Shown here: piece by piece, positions 1 through 8,060 of the stretch | How positions within the stretch are numbered: the stretch's first letter is position 1 | How the letters are laid out: every line of letters begins with the position of its first letter | Assembly: GCF_000011385.1 (NCBI RefSeq) | Contig: NC_005125.1 | Coordinates: 62,001 to 126,000 of the forward strand | Direction of reading: 5' to 3' | DNA length: 64,000 bases | From: Gloeobacter violaceus PCC 7421 | Lineage (GTDB): Bacteria > Cyanobacteriota > Cyanobacteriia > Gloeobacterales > Gloeobacteraceae | Program-made: the position numbers and the translations under genes | Notes under the pieces: generated by a model | What the model was told of the DNA's origin: nothing | Seen by the model: the letters and a program-made list of their open reading frames with translations, nothing else | The model's database searches: none

Positions 1-516
1 GACAACAATTACGACCGCCGCTCGGCAGGAGCGCGGCAATTCCAGGCCCCTGCCGCCGGCACCCGCTACACCCGCACCTTTGCGCTCGGCCGTCTTCCCG
101 GCCAGGATCTGCAACTGCGCATCGGCTCGCTCATCGGCATCGACACCGAAGAATCGATCGCCGCCGGTCAATCGAATCTACCGGCCGCCGGCCGTCGCGA
201 GCAGCGGGCGGGCGGGGTAAAAGTGCGCCTCAACGGCCGGATCATCGGCGAACTGCTCCTGGGCGGCGACGACATCGCCATTGCTCTGCCGCGGCAACTG
301 TTGCGCCCGGGCGCCAACGAGATCGCCCTCGAGGCGGCGCTCATCAACCGCAGCGGCGTAGTCATCGAACCCGACAGCTTCCTGGGCAAGATGCGCGGGC
401 TGGGCCTGGGAGACATGGCCCTATCCCCCGATTCGCTAGACTATGACGATATCGAGTTCACCCATCTGGTGATTGTTGATCCGAGCGGCAAGGCGCTGGA
501 GCGCCGGGAACCCTGA
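1..516 (+). CDS. C-terminal part of a protein paralogous to the next gene (5' end outside window)
   Basis: The reading frame is open from base 1 and stops with TGA at 514-516, so about 171 C-terminal residues are visible and the start lies upstream. The segment closely matches the C-terminal half of the next gene: both contain RIGSLIG, ES.AAGQS.LP, VRLNG/VYLNG and the terminal signature YDDIEF.HLV. The function is not recognised. The shared module looks like a beta-rich domain with a Gly-rich insert. By analogy with the complete neighbour it is probably exported, but the signal peptide would be outside the window. The two genes are tandem, 49 bp apart and on the same strand. Confidence 0.75.
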   Translation, partial: DNNYDRRSAGARQFQAPAAGTRYTRTFALGRLPGQDLQLRIGSLIGIDTEESIAAGQSNLPAAGRREQRAGGVKVRLNGRIIGELLLGGDDIAIALPRQLLRPGANEIALEAALINRSGVVIEPDSFLGKMRGLGLGDMALSPDSLDYDDIEFTHLVIVDPSGKALERREP

Positions 517-565
517 AAGCCCGACGCCACGTCCATTGCTGATAGACCCTAGGTTTATCACCCCC

Positions 566-1699
566 ATGATCCGCGTTCTGTGTTTGGTTGGTCTTGCCTT
601 GCTTGCAGCCGCTCCGGCCTGGGCCGAAAGTGGCGACGTCAACGGCGACGGCCGCGTCGATGCGGGCGACATCCGCCTCATCGACGAGTACCTGGAAGGC
701 TCGCTGCTGCTGCAGGACGAGCAGATCAAAGCCGCCGACGCCGACGGCGACGGCAAGATCACCGCCACCGATCGCGAGATGCTCGACAGGCGTCTTTCGG
801 GACTCGCGGTCGCTCCTGCTCCCGCCGGTCGCAGTGCGAGTGCGGCTAAAAACCAGAGGACTGCTCCCCCCGATACCTCGGGTGCGTCTATCGATCTCAA
901 TAGCGCCGACAGCGGCGTGGTGGTGGATAAGACCACCGGCAGGCCGCTTGCGGGTGTCGAAGTGTCGCTCCCGGACGAAGGGGTGACCGTGCGCACCGAT
1001 TCCCAGGGTCGCTTTCAACTGCCCAAATCGAGCGCCGGCAAGATTTTGACGGCCAAGGCCTCCAACTATGCTCCGACGGCGATGGCCTCGCGGGGCGGCG
1101 GCGGCTTTCAGCTCAAGCTCGAACGCTTGAGCCCTCGGCTGCAGGTGGTCGACGACGGCCTGGTGCACCTGGGCGACAACAGTTTCGGCCCCGGTTCGGC
1201 CAACTACGCCGAATTTCGCCAACCCGCCCAGGGCCGCAGTTACACCAAAACCTTCGCCCTCGATCGCCTCCCCCAGCGCGACATGATCCTGCGCATCGGC
1301 TCGCTGATCGGCCTCGACACCCCCGAATCGGTAGCAGCCGGCCAATCGCAGCTGCCCCTGTACGGTACCTCCAGCGACGGATTGCGCGTCTACCTCAACG
1401 GCAGCCTGATCAAACAGATCTTCGTCAACGGCGACAACCTCCCGGTCACCATTCCCCGCTGGCTTTTGGTACGCGGCAACAACGAACTGCGCCTGGAGAC
1501 CCATCCAGTGGGCGGCAACCGGGGTGGGGCGGTGATGAGCAGCCGGGGCTTCGGCGGCATGCTGGGCGGCCTGTTCGGTTTTGGGGGAAGCATGCGCTTT
1601 CCGGTGGACAGCACCCCCGATTACGACGACATCGAATTTGCCCACCTGGTGCTCGAAGATCCAAGCAGCAACGAACGCCCGTCGCGGGTGGAGTTTTAG
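566..1699 (+). CDS. Exported protein with dockerin/EF-hand-like and carboxypeptidase-regulatory-like domains
   Basis: 377 residues from ATG 566, chosen because it is followed at once by a typical signal peptide ending near APAWA; an upstream in-frame extension overlaps the previous gene and looks untranslated. Residues about 22-80 carry two calcium-loop motifs (DVNGDGRVDAGDI and DADGDGKITATD), the pattern of a type I dockerin or paired EF-hand. Residues about 110-185 (GVVVDKTTGRPLAGVEVSLP, then TDSQGRF) look like a carboxypeptidase-regulatory Ig-like fold. The C-terminal half is the module shared with the upstream paralogue. It is probably a secreted or surface Ca-binding adhesion or scaffold protein; that role is inferred. 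No cohesin partner is seen nearby. Confidence 0.8.
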   Translation: MIRVLCLVGLALLAAAPAWAESGDVNGDGRVDAGDIRLIDEYLEGSLLLQDEQIKAADADGDGKITATDREMLDRRLSGLAVAPAPAGRSASAAKNQRTAPPDTSGASIDLNSADSGVVVDKTTGRPLAGVEVSLPDEGVTVRTDSQGRFQLPKSSAGKILTAKASNYAPTAMASRGGGGFQLKLERLSPRLQVVDDGLVHLGDNSFGPGSANYAEFRQPAQGRSYTKTFALDRLPQRDMILRIGSLIGLDTPESVAAGQSQLPLYGTSSDGLRVYLNGSLIKQIFVNGDNLPVTIPRWLLVRGNNELRLETHPVGGNRGGAVMSSRGFGGMLGGLFGFGGSMRFPVDSTPDYDDIEFAHLVLEDPSSNERPSRVEF

Positions 1700-1706
1700 T
1701 GTCGGT

Positions 1707-1730
1707 CAGGTATTTCAAGCCTGATACCTG
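1707..1730. terminator. Possible weak hairpin between convergent genes
   Basis: CAGGTAT at 1707-1713 can pair with ATACCTG at 1724-1730 across a 10-nt loop, in the 40-bp gap between the dockerin-like gene and the convergent TrbI-like gene. There is no clear T-run on either side, so terminator function is only suggested. Confidence 0.25.
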
Positions 1731-1739
1731 GAACCTGCC

Positions 1740-2879
1740 TCAGTTATTGCCAATCGTCAAATCTTCAAGCAACTGCGGATTGGCAGTACCCGCCGGAATG
1801 GCAACAGTAGTGCGGGTTTGGGGCTGGGACATCGAACCGCCCAAAAATGAACCGAGCAAACCGCCCAACAGGCCACCCCACAGACCGCCCCACCTGCGGT
1901 CGACAGAACGGCCCAAAAGCGAGCCGCCCACCCCCCCGGCGACGCCGCCAATCATCATGCCGGTGCCCTGGTTGCCGCCGGAGCGGCTGGTTTGCGAAGG
2001 ATAGACCTGGGAGACCGCCCGGATCGTGTACTGGCGGTCGTTGACATAGAGTTCGCGCAGCGTCAGGCGCGCGCCGCTCGGGGTGGGTTCGACCGTACCG
2101 CGCACCTGGCTGCCGCCGGGGATCATCAGCTCGCCGTCGTCGCTGAGGATGTCCTGCAACACCACCGCCTGGATGGGCACAGGCGATTCGCCTTCGACCA
2201 CGACCTCGCGCTCCAGGAGCACCGGGATCGGGCTACCGGCGCGCAGTACGCTCACGCCGGTGCGAAAGGGCCGCTCGCTGTCGGAAGGTCCGCCGCCGGT
2301 GGCCGGGTCGGCCACCGCCTGGCCGGGGTAGAGCGGCTCACCCAAGACCGGCAGATTGCCCTTACCCGCGGGCGGATCGATCGGATCTCCCAGCACCGGG
2401 ATACCGCCCGGCTCCTCGGAGGTGGGTTTGGAAGCGGCGATGAGCTTGCCCGGTTTTTTGCCCGCCGGGACAGCGACCGAGGCGAGGCGGATTTTTTCGA
2501 GCATCTCGGGGTCACCCGAGCGCTGCAGTTGGGTGGCCGCACTCGGGGCGATCGAACCTTCGAGCGGCGTCGGGCTGCCCAGCAGATAGGCGCGCAAGGT
2601 GACGGTTTTGATGGCGGGGTCGGCGCCTTCGAGCAAACTCGCCAGTTGGATCAAGGCGAGCTTCAGTTCGTCGCGGTTAGGAAAAATTTGCTCAGATTGG
2701 ATGTTGAGCTTGGCCTTGTCGCGCTTGAGCGTAAATTGAGAGCCGACCAGACCCGAGCCGGACACGGTCTGCTCAAGCTGCTGCACCGACGCCGCGAGCA
2801 AAGGCACACCCTGGCAAGCCAACAGCACCATGCTCAACGCCACGGCAACACCGCCTCGCCGGATCTTGCTGACACCCAT
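1740..2879 (-). CDS. Exported VirB10/TrbI-like protein
   Basis: 379 residues from ATG at 2879; a TTG six codons upstream is an alternative start. The N-terminus is a signal peptide or signal anchor (VALSMVLLACQGVPLLAAS). The middle (about residues 90-200) is Pro/Gly-rich and low complexity. The C-terminal part shows the VirB10/TrbI pattern: IPVLLEREVV, a QAVVLQDILSDDG segment, IPGGSQVRGTV, then a Gly-rich stretch (MIGGVAGGVGGSLLGRS) as in the antenna region. VirB10 proteins bridge both membranes in type IV secretion. No other vir/tra gene lies nearby, so this is an orphan that may have been recruited to an envelope or pilus role. It converges with the preceding gene. Confidence 0.65.
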   Translation of the reverse strand: MGVSKIRRGGVAVALSMVLLACQGVPLLAASVQQLEQTVSGSGLVGSQFTLKRDKAKLNIQSEQIFPNRDELKLALIQLASLLEGADPAIKTVTLRAYLLGSPTPLEGSIAPSAATQLQRSGDPEMLEKIRLASVAVPAGKKPGKLIAASKPTSEEPGGIPVLGDPIDPPAGKGNLPVLGEPLYPGQAVADPATGGGPSDSERPFRTGVSVLRAGSPIPVLLEREVVVEGESPVPIQAVVLQDILSDDGELMIPGGSQVRGTVEPTPSGARLTLRELYVNDRQYTIRAVSQVYPSQTSRSGGNQGTGMMIGGVAGGVGGSLLGRSVDRRWGGLWGGLLGGLLGSFLGGSMSQPQTRTTVAIPAGTANPQLLEDLTIGNN

Positions 2880-2963
2880 CGCCCGCCCCGCCTGCAAATG
2901 GTTCGTAATTTTTATTGTAGACTCGCGCCCGCCGGGCGGGTTCCAGCGGGCGGACAGCGAGGC

Positions 2964-3668
2964 TCAGCGCACCGGGTCGCGCCCGAGGTGATTGCGGTTG
3001 ATTTGATCAGGCCGCAAGATGCCGTACTCCAGGGCGCGGCGCACACACAGCGTCCGGGTACGGCGCAGTTGGCCGTCCTCGACACCGGGCTCCGAAAGAA
3101 TCTTCGCCATCAGTGACTTGACATGGGAAGCGACCGTCGAAGGCGCCACCACCAGCTTCTGGGCAATCTCGCCGTTTTCGAGCCCCAGGGCCATATAGCG
3201 CAGCACGATGCGCTCGCGGGGCGTGAGCTTGGGCACATCGAGCTTGAGGGGGCGGCCGACGCCCTGGGCGGCCTGGCGGATCGCCTCGATGCGCTCCTGG
3301 GGTGTGGCGGTCTTGAGCAGATAGTCGTAGACCACCCGGGGCTTGCAGTCGACGAAAGGCTGGGCAGCCACCAGCCCGGAGCGATCCTGGTGACCGGTCA
3401 TGATGATGAGCCGGGTGGGCCAGCCGCCCGCCCGGATGGCCCGGCCGATCGCCAGTCCCCCCAGGTACTCCGCCGATTCACCGGCGGCACGGGGCAGTTC
3501 GAGGTCGACCAGGGCGACCTGGGGCTGGTGATCGCGGATCACAACGAGGGCTTCTGCAATCGTCTGGGCCTGGGCCACCAGGCGGATGTCGGGGCAATTG
3601 CCCAGATAGGCGGCTGCACCGAGCAGCACATCCGGGTGATCATCGACAACGACAACGCGGATGGACAT
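2964..3668 (-). CDS. NarL/FixJ-family response regulator
   Basis: 234 residues. The N-terminal receiver domain has the acidic pair D9-D10 and probable phosphoacceptor D55 (VALVDLEL). The C-terminal LuxR-type helix-turn-helix begins with LTPRERIVLRYMALGLENGEIAQKL and continues through the recognition helix (STVASHVKSLM). It should act as a DNA-binding transcription factor controlled by a histidine kinase. The receiver deviates somewhat (YDYLLKT around the conserved Lys). No kinase is adjacent, so its partner is unknown. It is on the same strand as the TrbI-like gene and starts 85 bp upstream of it, so the two may be co-transcribed. Confidence 0.85.
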   Translation of the reverse strand: MSIRVVVVDDHPDVLLGAAAYLGNCPDIRLVAQAQTIAEALVVIRDHQPQVALVDLELPRAAGESAEYLGGLAIGRAIRAGGWPTRLIIMTGHQDRSGLVAAQPFVDCKPRVVYDYLLKTATPQERIEAIRQAAQGVGRPLKLDVPKLTPRERIVLRYMALGLENGEIAQKLVVAPSTVASHVKSLMAKILSEPGVEDGQLRRTRTLCVRRALEYGILRPDQINRNHLGRDPVR

Positions 3669-3717
3669 CGTATCACCGAACGCAATTGTTTGCGCCTATG
3701 TTAGCAGGCGCACCATG

Positions 3718-4386
3718 TCATCCTACGCCTGGGGGATGCCCGGTACCGAAGGCCCTATCCCCAGCGTCGCCGAGACCCGGCACGATAAATCCGCGCTCGT
3801 CGAGCCGCTCGTCGATCATGGCGGTGTAAATGGCGAGGCTCGGGTAGCTTAGCCCCAAACGCTGCAACGCCGGGGGCGCACAGATCACCGAAATGATCCG
3901 CACCAGGGCCGGATCGGCGCCGCGCTCGACGAGCTTGGCGACGACGGCAGTGGCGGTGCCGCCGGTGGCAAGCATCGGTTCGAGTACCAGCACCCGCGTC
4001 TCGGGGGCGAAGCGGGGCGGCAAACGATCGAGGTAGCAGGCGGCTTCGAGGGTGCGCTCGTCGCGGGCGTAGCCCAGGTGGTAGACCGAGGCGGCCGGCA
4101 ACAGCGGCAGCACCCCGTCGAGCAACGCGAGCCCGGCGCGCAGCACCGGCACGATCGCCACCGGTACACTGCTGTCGACGATGCGGGCGGCGGTGATCAC
4201 GTCGAGGGGTGTTTTCACGCCGACTTCGAGCACCGGCAGCCAGTCGCGCACGCATTCGTAGGTGAGCCAGCGGCCCAAATCGGCCACTGCGGCGCGAAAG
4301 ACCGGGGTGGGCGTGGCCTCGCTGCGGCAGACGGCCAGCAGATTGGTCACGAACGGATGGGGTGGAACGTGGATTTTGAGGGCCAT
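3718..4386 (-). CDS. upp: Uracil phosphoribosyltransferase
   Basis: 222 residues, the usual length for the family. It converts uracil and PRPP to UMP in pyrimidine salvage. Diagnostic features are the PRPP-binding loop EPMLATGGTATAVV, VPVLRAGLALLDG near the middle, and the uracil-binding C-terminal segment GFIVPGLGDAGDRAFGT. The C-terminus continues a few residues past the usual GT end (GHPPGVG). It lies 9 bp downstream of a small conserved-looking gene on the same strand. Confidence 0.93.
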   Translation of the reverse strand: MALKIHVPPHPFVTNLLAVCRSEATPTPVFRAAVADLGRWLTYECVRDWLPVLEVGVKTPLDVITAARIVDSSVPVAIVPVLRAGLALLDGVLPLLPAASVYHLGYARDERTLEAACYLDRLPPRFAPETRVLVLEPMLATGGTATAVVAKLVERGADPALVRIISVICAPPALQRLGLSYPSLAIYTAMIDERLDERGFIVPGLGDAGDRAFGTGHPPGVG

Positions 4387-4395
4387 CGGTGATCT

Positions 4396-4710
4396 TCAGG
4401 CGACCGAGTCGCCCTGGGCTTCGCCGCTCAGTTGAGCGCGCAACAGCGCCAGCGAAGGAAAGGTGAAATGGTTTTCCTCGACGTACTGGGCGCTAAATAG
4501 GCCCTTAAAACCCCAAAAATATCGCTCCTGGATGCGCTCGGAGCGATGGACAACCACGATAGCCGGCGGTTGGATGCGGTTGGCTTCGATAAAGCGCCGG
4601 GCGGCGGTCACCGATTTTTCTTCGCAGCATTCGAGCCCGAACCGGGGAACTAGATCGAGAATCCGCTTGCCCTCCAGGCGGCGGGGATTCACGCGCTTGC
4701 GTCTGGCCAA
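4396..4710 (-). CDS. Hypothetical small protein upstream of upp
   Basis: 104 residues if translation begins at TTG 4710, which has AGGAG about 8 nt upstream on the coding strand; the frame stays open further upstream but no better start is seen. The product has a basic N-terminus (RRKRVNPRRLEGKRIL), then an alpha/beta-looking body (LDLVPRFGLE, PPAIVVVHRSERIQERYFWG). No domain recognised. Its stop is 9 bp before upp, so it probably shares the upp transcript. Confidence 0.6.
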   Translation of the reverse strand: MARRKRVNPRRLEGKRILDLVPRFGLECCEEKSVTAARRFIEANRIQPPAIVVVHRSERIQERYFWGFKGLFSAQYVEENHFTFPSLALLRAQLSGEAQGDSVA

Positions 4711-4795
4711 GCTTTGATCTCCTGAATGGGTAGACAGGTCGGGGAGGAAAGCAGGTATGAGTATAGCGGTTGAGGCCCGGCAAACAAAGCGGACT

Positions 4796-5233
4796 TTACA
4801 ATCCGAAAGTGAGCGGCCGGACCACATAAAACGTTCCCACCCCGGCGGCGGCGGCCACCAACAGGGTCAGCACCCAAAACAACCAGCCCGGTCCTTCCGG
4901 CAATGCGGACTTTTCTGCGGCGAACCGAGGGGCGGGGAAGCTTTCTTCCTCCTCGACAGGCTCGGTCCATTTGGTGAACATCAGGGGCCGGGTGGCCGGA
5001 GCGGCAACGGCGCGATGGGAAGCGGATTCGGCGACCACCGGCGCAGGGGGAAGCGGCGCTTCTGAAAGTTTCAGATTCAACCGGCGCACCTGCAGCTCGA
5101 GGGCCTGGTTTTGGCGTTCGAGACGCTCATTGCGGCTGACCAGTTCGTCGAGGGTCTGCTCGACTTCGTCGAGGCGGGCGCAGAGGCGGCGAAAAACAGC
5201 CACCGGGACAACGGAAGACTTTTTTCGAAACAT
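4796..5233 (-). CDS. Small coiled-coil protein with a C-terminal membrane anchor
   Basis: 145 residues. Residues about 15-60 form a coiled coil (LDEVEQTLDELVSRNERLE). A Pro/Ala-rich linker follows, then one hydrophobic segment near the C-terminus (GWLFWVLTLLVAAAAGVGTF), giving a tail-anchored topology with the coiled coil in the cytoplasm. No family recognised. It lies downstream of holA on the same strand, with a GC hairpin between them. Confidence 0.6.
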   Translation of the reverse strand: MFRKKSSVVPVAVFRRLCARLDEVEQTLDELVSRNERLERQNQALELQVRRLNLKLSEAPLPPAPVVAESASHRAVAAPATRPLMFTKWTEPVEEEESFPAPRFAAEKSALPEGPGWLFWVLTLLVAAAAGVGTFYVVRPLTFGL

Positions 5234-5296
5234 GGGGCAGAGGGATGGAACTGCGCCCTCATCATAATGGGGGAGCTGCCGCCGGGAGTTTCAATC

Positions 5297-5311
5297 CCCC
5301 CTGTTTGGGGG
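5297..5311 (-). terminator. Short GC hairpin after holA
   Basis: CCCCC at 5297-5301 and GGGGG at 5307-5311 pair across a 5-nt loop directly after the holA stop codon. The T-rich tail is poor, so it may be a weak terminator or attenuator before the coiled-coil gene. Confidence 0.35.
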
Positions 5312-6277
5312 CTAGCGCAGGGCATTCACGATGTGCAACACCGCCGATTCGAGGGCGGCGCGCTCGGGGCGACCGCTCTTGAGCGCCACCTCCAGTCCAA
5401 GCAAAATCGGCAGGACCCGTCCGAGGCGCTCCGCGGAGGTGCGCTCCACTTCTTTTTGCAAAAAATAGACCCGCCCCGGATTGGCGATCTCGGCGGCGGC
5501 GGCGATGGCCTGGGCATCGCGCTCGCCCGCTTCGATGAGAACCCGTACCCACAACCAGGTCCGAAACTGGTTGACCAGCACCGCCTGGATGCGCAGGGCC
5601 GGTTCGTTGCGCCGCAGCAGTTCGTCGAGTACGCGCAGGGCAGTGGCGGCTTCCCCGGCCAGCAAAGCGGCGGCCAATTGAAAACTGGTGTGGGCGGTAG
5701 TGGCCACCAGCGCACCCACCGCCTCGGCGTCGACGGAGCGGCCCTGGGCAAAAAGGGCGAGCTTCTCCAGTTCGTTGTCGAGGCGGCGCGTATCGTTGCC
5801 GACCGCCTCGGTAAGTAGTTGCAAAGCCGGGGCGCTCAGGGTGACTTTGCGCTCCTGGGCCATCTGCTGCACCTGGGCTTTGAGCTTCGCCTCCTGCCAG
5901 GGAGGGATGAGCGAAAATTCGCGCACCTCGCCCACTTTGGCCACGAGCTTGGTCGATTTGAGGCGTCCGTCGGGCTTGCCCTGCAAAGTAAACAGCAAAT
6001 GGCCGTTGGGATGGAGATGCGGCAAGGTGCGGGCCAGTTCGGCCAACTCGCCCTCGGGACAGTGGCTGAAGATTCTCGCTTCTTCGACCCACACGAGGCG
6101 CCCGCCGCCGCCAAACGGTGCACTTGCCGCCTGGTTGAGCGCATCGATGAGCGCCTCGCCCGCGTAGCGCCCGAAGTTGAACGCCTCCCAGGCCGGCTCG
6201 ACCGCAGCGGCACGCAGTTGCTCGACGGCCTGCCCGCGGCGGTAGGCGTCCTCTCCCCAATAGAGGTGCACCGGCAT
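5312..6277 (-). CDS. holA: DNA polymerase III subunit delta
   Basis: 321 residues. This is the delta subunit of the clamp loader, which opens the beta sliding clamp. The N-terminal AAA+-like domain starts MPVHLYWGEDAYRRGQAVEQL, matching the degenerate P-loop region of delta subunits (G.D.Y). The middle (LTEAVGNDTRRLDNELEKL) and the C-terminal collar helices (LLRRNEPALRIQAVLVNQFR, then LQKEVERTS) are typical. Its start is 5 bp from the end of the upstream S41 protease gene, so the two form an operon. Confidence 0.9.
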   Translation of the reverse strand: MPVHLYWGEDAYRRGQAVEQLRAAAVEPAWEAFNFGRYAGEALIDALNQAASAPFGGGGRLVWVEEARIFSHCPEGELAELARTLPHLHPNGHLLFTLQGKPDGRLKSTKLVAKVGEVREFSLIPPWQEAKLKAQVQQMAQERKVTLSAPALQLLTEAVGNDTRRLDNELEKLALFAQGRSVDAEAVGALVATTAHTSFQLAAALLAGEAATALRVLDELLRRNEPALRIQAVLVNQFRTWLWVRVLIEAGERDAQAIAAAAEIANPGRVYFLQKEVERTSAERLGRVLPILLGLEVALKSGRPERAALESAVLHIVNALR

Positions 6278-6282
6278 GGTGG

Positions 6283-7554
6283 TTACTGGCTAGAAGCCAG
6301 GGCGCGGGAGAGCGCCTTCGCCCCGGCCTGGTACTGGCTGTCGGCGTCGGTGGCCAACTGCTCCAGCGAGAAGCTCTTGGGCAGTTCCACTTTCACGTCG
6401 GGCTCGATGCCTTGTTTGTGGATGTCCCGCCGCGACGGGGTCTGGTAGCGGGCGATCGAAACGGCCAGACCCGAGCCGTCCTTAAGGGGGTGAATGGCCT
6501 GGATGAGCCCTTTGCCGAAGGATTTGGTGCCCACCAGTTGGGCGCGGCGGTTATCCTGCAGGGCGCCGGCCAGGATTTCGCTCGCCGAGGCACTACCGCC
6601 GTCGATGAGCACCACCAGAGGCCGGGCGGTGAGGGGAGCGCGTTGGGCGCGGGCCTGGTCGCGCTCGCCCTGGCGGTTGACGGTGTAGACGACGGTCTGA
6701 CCCGGCGTCAGCCAATAACGGGCGATTTCGACCCCCGCTTCCAATAGACCGCCGGGGTTGCTGCGCAGGTCGAGGATGTAGCCCGCCGCGTCCTGGGCTT
6801 CGAGCTTCTCGATCGCCTGGCGGACCTGTTGGGCGGCGTTGCCGTTGAACTGGGACAGGCGGATATAACCGATGGGTCGGCCGTCGAGGCGCTTCAGTTG
6901 GCTGGTGACCGGGTTGACCTGGATGGTCTCGCGGGTGAGGGTGACATCGAAGGTGCGCTCGCCGCGGCGCAAGCCGACATTCACCTGGGAGCCGATTTTG
7001 CCGCGCAGCCGGTCGGCCACGTCGTCGAGGGCCTGACCCTTGGTCGGTCGGCCGTCGATTTCGACGATCAAATCGCGGGCTTTGACACCGCCTCGAAAGG
7101 CGGGCGACCCTTCGACGGCGGCAATGACGACGGGTAGTTCGCTCTCGGTGTCGAGGGTAATCTGCAGACCCACCCCGGAGAGTTCACCGCTGGTGGTCGT
7201 CTGCAGGCTCTTGAACTGCTTGGGATTCAAAAAACGGGTGTACGGATCGTCGAGGGTCTTGAGCATCGAGGCAATTTGCTCGTAGACCTGCTCGCTGGTC
7301 TCGGCGGGCTTTTCGAGATAGGTCTGGCGCACACTCCACCAGTCCTGGCCGTTGAACTTGGGATCGACGTACTCATTGTTGATGTAAGTCCAGGTCTCGG
7401 TGAGAACCTCTTTGGGGGCGGGACCGGCGGTGCTGGAGAGCACCTCGGCCGAGCAACCGGCAAGCGCCGCGCTTGCCAGTGCCGCCGCCCAGACGGCGTG
7501 CCGCCGCAACCGGACGGGCCTTGCATCGTTCGGTTTGTCCAAGTTGGCCTCCAC
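6283..7554 (-). CDS. S41 carboxyl-terminal processing protease, predicted lipoprotein
   Basis: 423 residues. An N-terminal signal sequence ends in a lipobox (ALAGC), so the enzyme should be lipid-anchored on the periplasmic side. The order is helical N-region, PDZ domain (about residues 110-195, starting SGELSGVGLQI) and tail-specific protease domain. The catalytic serine is in GSASASEILAGALQ and the general-base lysine in GTKSFGKG. CtpA-type enzymes mature the C-terminus of photosystem II protein D1; other Ctps degrade envelope proteins. A second family member at 54079-55365 has a cleavable signal peptide instead of a lipobox, so which one processes D1 cannot be decided here. Confidence 0.9.
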   Translation of the reverse strand: MEANLDKPNDARPVRLRRHAVWAAALASAALAGCSAEVLSSTAGPAPKEVLTETWTYINNEYVDPKFNGQDWWSVRQTYLEKPAETSEQVYEQIASMLKTLDDPYTRFLNPKQFKSLQTTTSGELSGVGLQITLDTESELPVVIAAVEGSPAFRGGVKARDLIVEIDGRPTKGQALDDVADRLRGKIGSQVNVGLRRGERTFDVTLTRETIQVNPVTSQLKRLDGRPIGYIRLSQFNGNAAQQVRQAIEKLEAQDAAGYILDLRSNPGGLLEAGVEIARYWLTPGQTVVYTVNRQGERDQARAQRAPLTARPLVVLIDGGSASASEILAGALQDNRRAQLVGTKSFGKGLIQAIHPLKDGSGLAVSIARYQTPSRRDIHKQGIEPDVKVELPKSFSLEQLATDADSQYQAGAKALSRALASSQ

Positions 7555-7599
7555 TGGTACCCCTCAAACCATCTTAATGCGCAGGGGCCGGGGTGCCAG

Positions 7600-7980
7600 C
7601 TAGCCCGGCTGGAGGCTGCAGCGGCGTTGGGCGGCAAAGGCGCGCACCGCTTCGAGATGCTCGCCGATGCGGCGGCACAACTCGGGCGCTTCGGCAAATC
7701 CGCCGCTGCAGCACCCGCTTTCGAGGCGGCGGGCCAAAAACAAAATCGCGGGCGCGCCGACGCTGGCGCTAGCGCCACTCAACTGGTGGGCCTGCTGCTG
7801 CAGCGCCAGGCAATCGCCCCGCGCCACCGCCAGACAGGCCTGCTGCAGTCGCTCCTCAGCATCGCTGATAAACGTTTGCAGCAACTCGATCTCAAAGGCC
7901 GGATCGTCCTCGCAGAGCTTCTGCAGATGTTCAAGCTCGACGACACCGGTGAGCTTTTCTTGGGGCTGAAAGGACATCAT
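7600..7980 (-). CDS. Histidine phosphotransfer (Hpt) domain protein
   Basis: About 126 residues if started at ATG 7980; an ATG at 7989 and one at 8019 are in frame, and none has a strong ribosome-binding site. The product is a single all-helical Hpt domain with the phosphorylatable histidine in QQQAHQLSGASASVGA (H65 from this start). Such proteins relay phosphate between a hybrid kinase receiver and a response regulator. No kinase is adjacent; the hybrid kinase at 35911-38118 is a possible but unproven partner. Confidence 0.8.
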   Translation of the reverse strand: MMSFQPQEKLTGVVELEHLQKLCEDDPAFEIELLQTFISDAEERLQQACLAVARGDCLALQQQAHQLSGASASVGAPAILFLARRLESGCCSGGFAEAPELCRRIGEHLEAVRAFAAQRRCSLQPG

Positions 7981-8060
7981 CTTATGCATGTGCCTACAAG
8001 TGGATAGAAACGGGGCCAATCCCCATCGTTTTGGAAGCAGGCATTAAATATAGCGCTTTT

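Noticed and set aside
1992-3116. Long open frame on the plus strand opposite the TrbI-like and response-regulator genes
   Set aside because: It lies entirely antisense to well-supported genes, has Arg/His/Gly-rich composition and no domain; a by-product of high GC.
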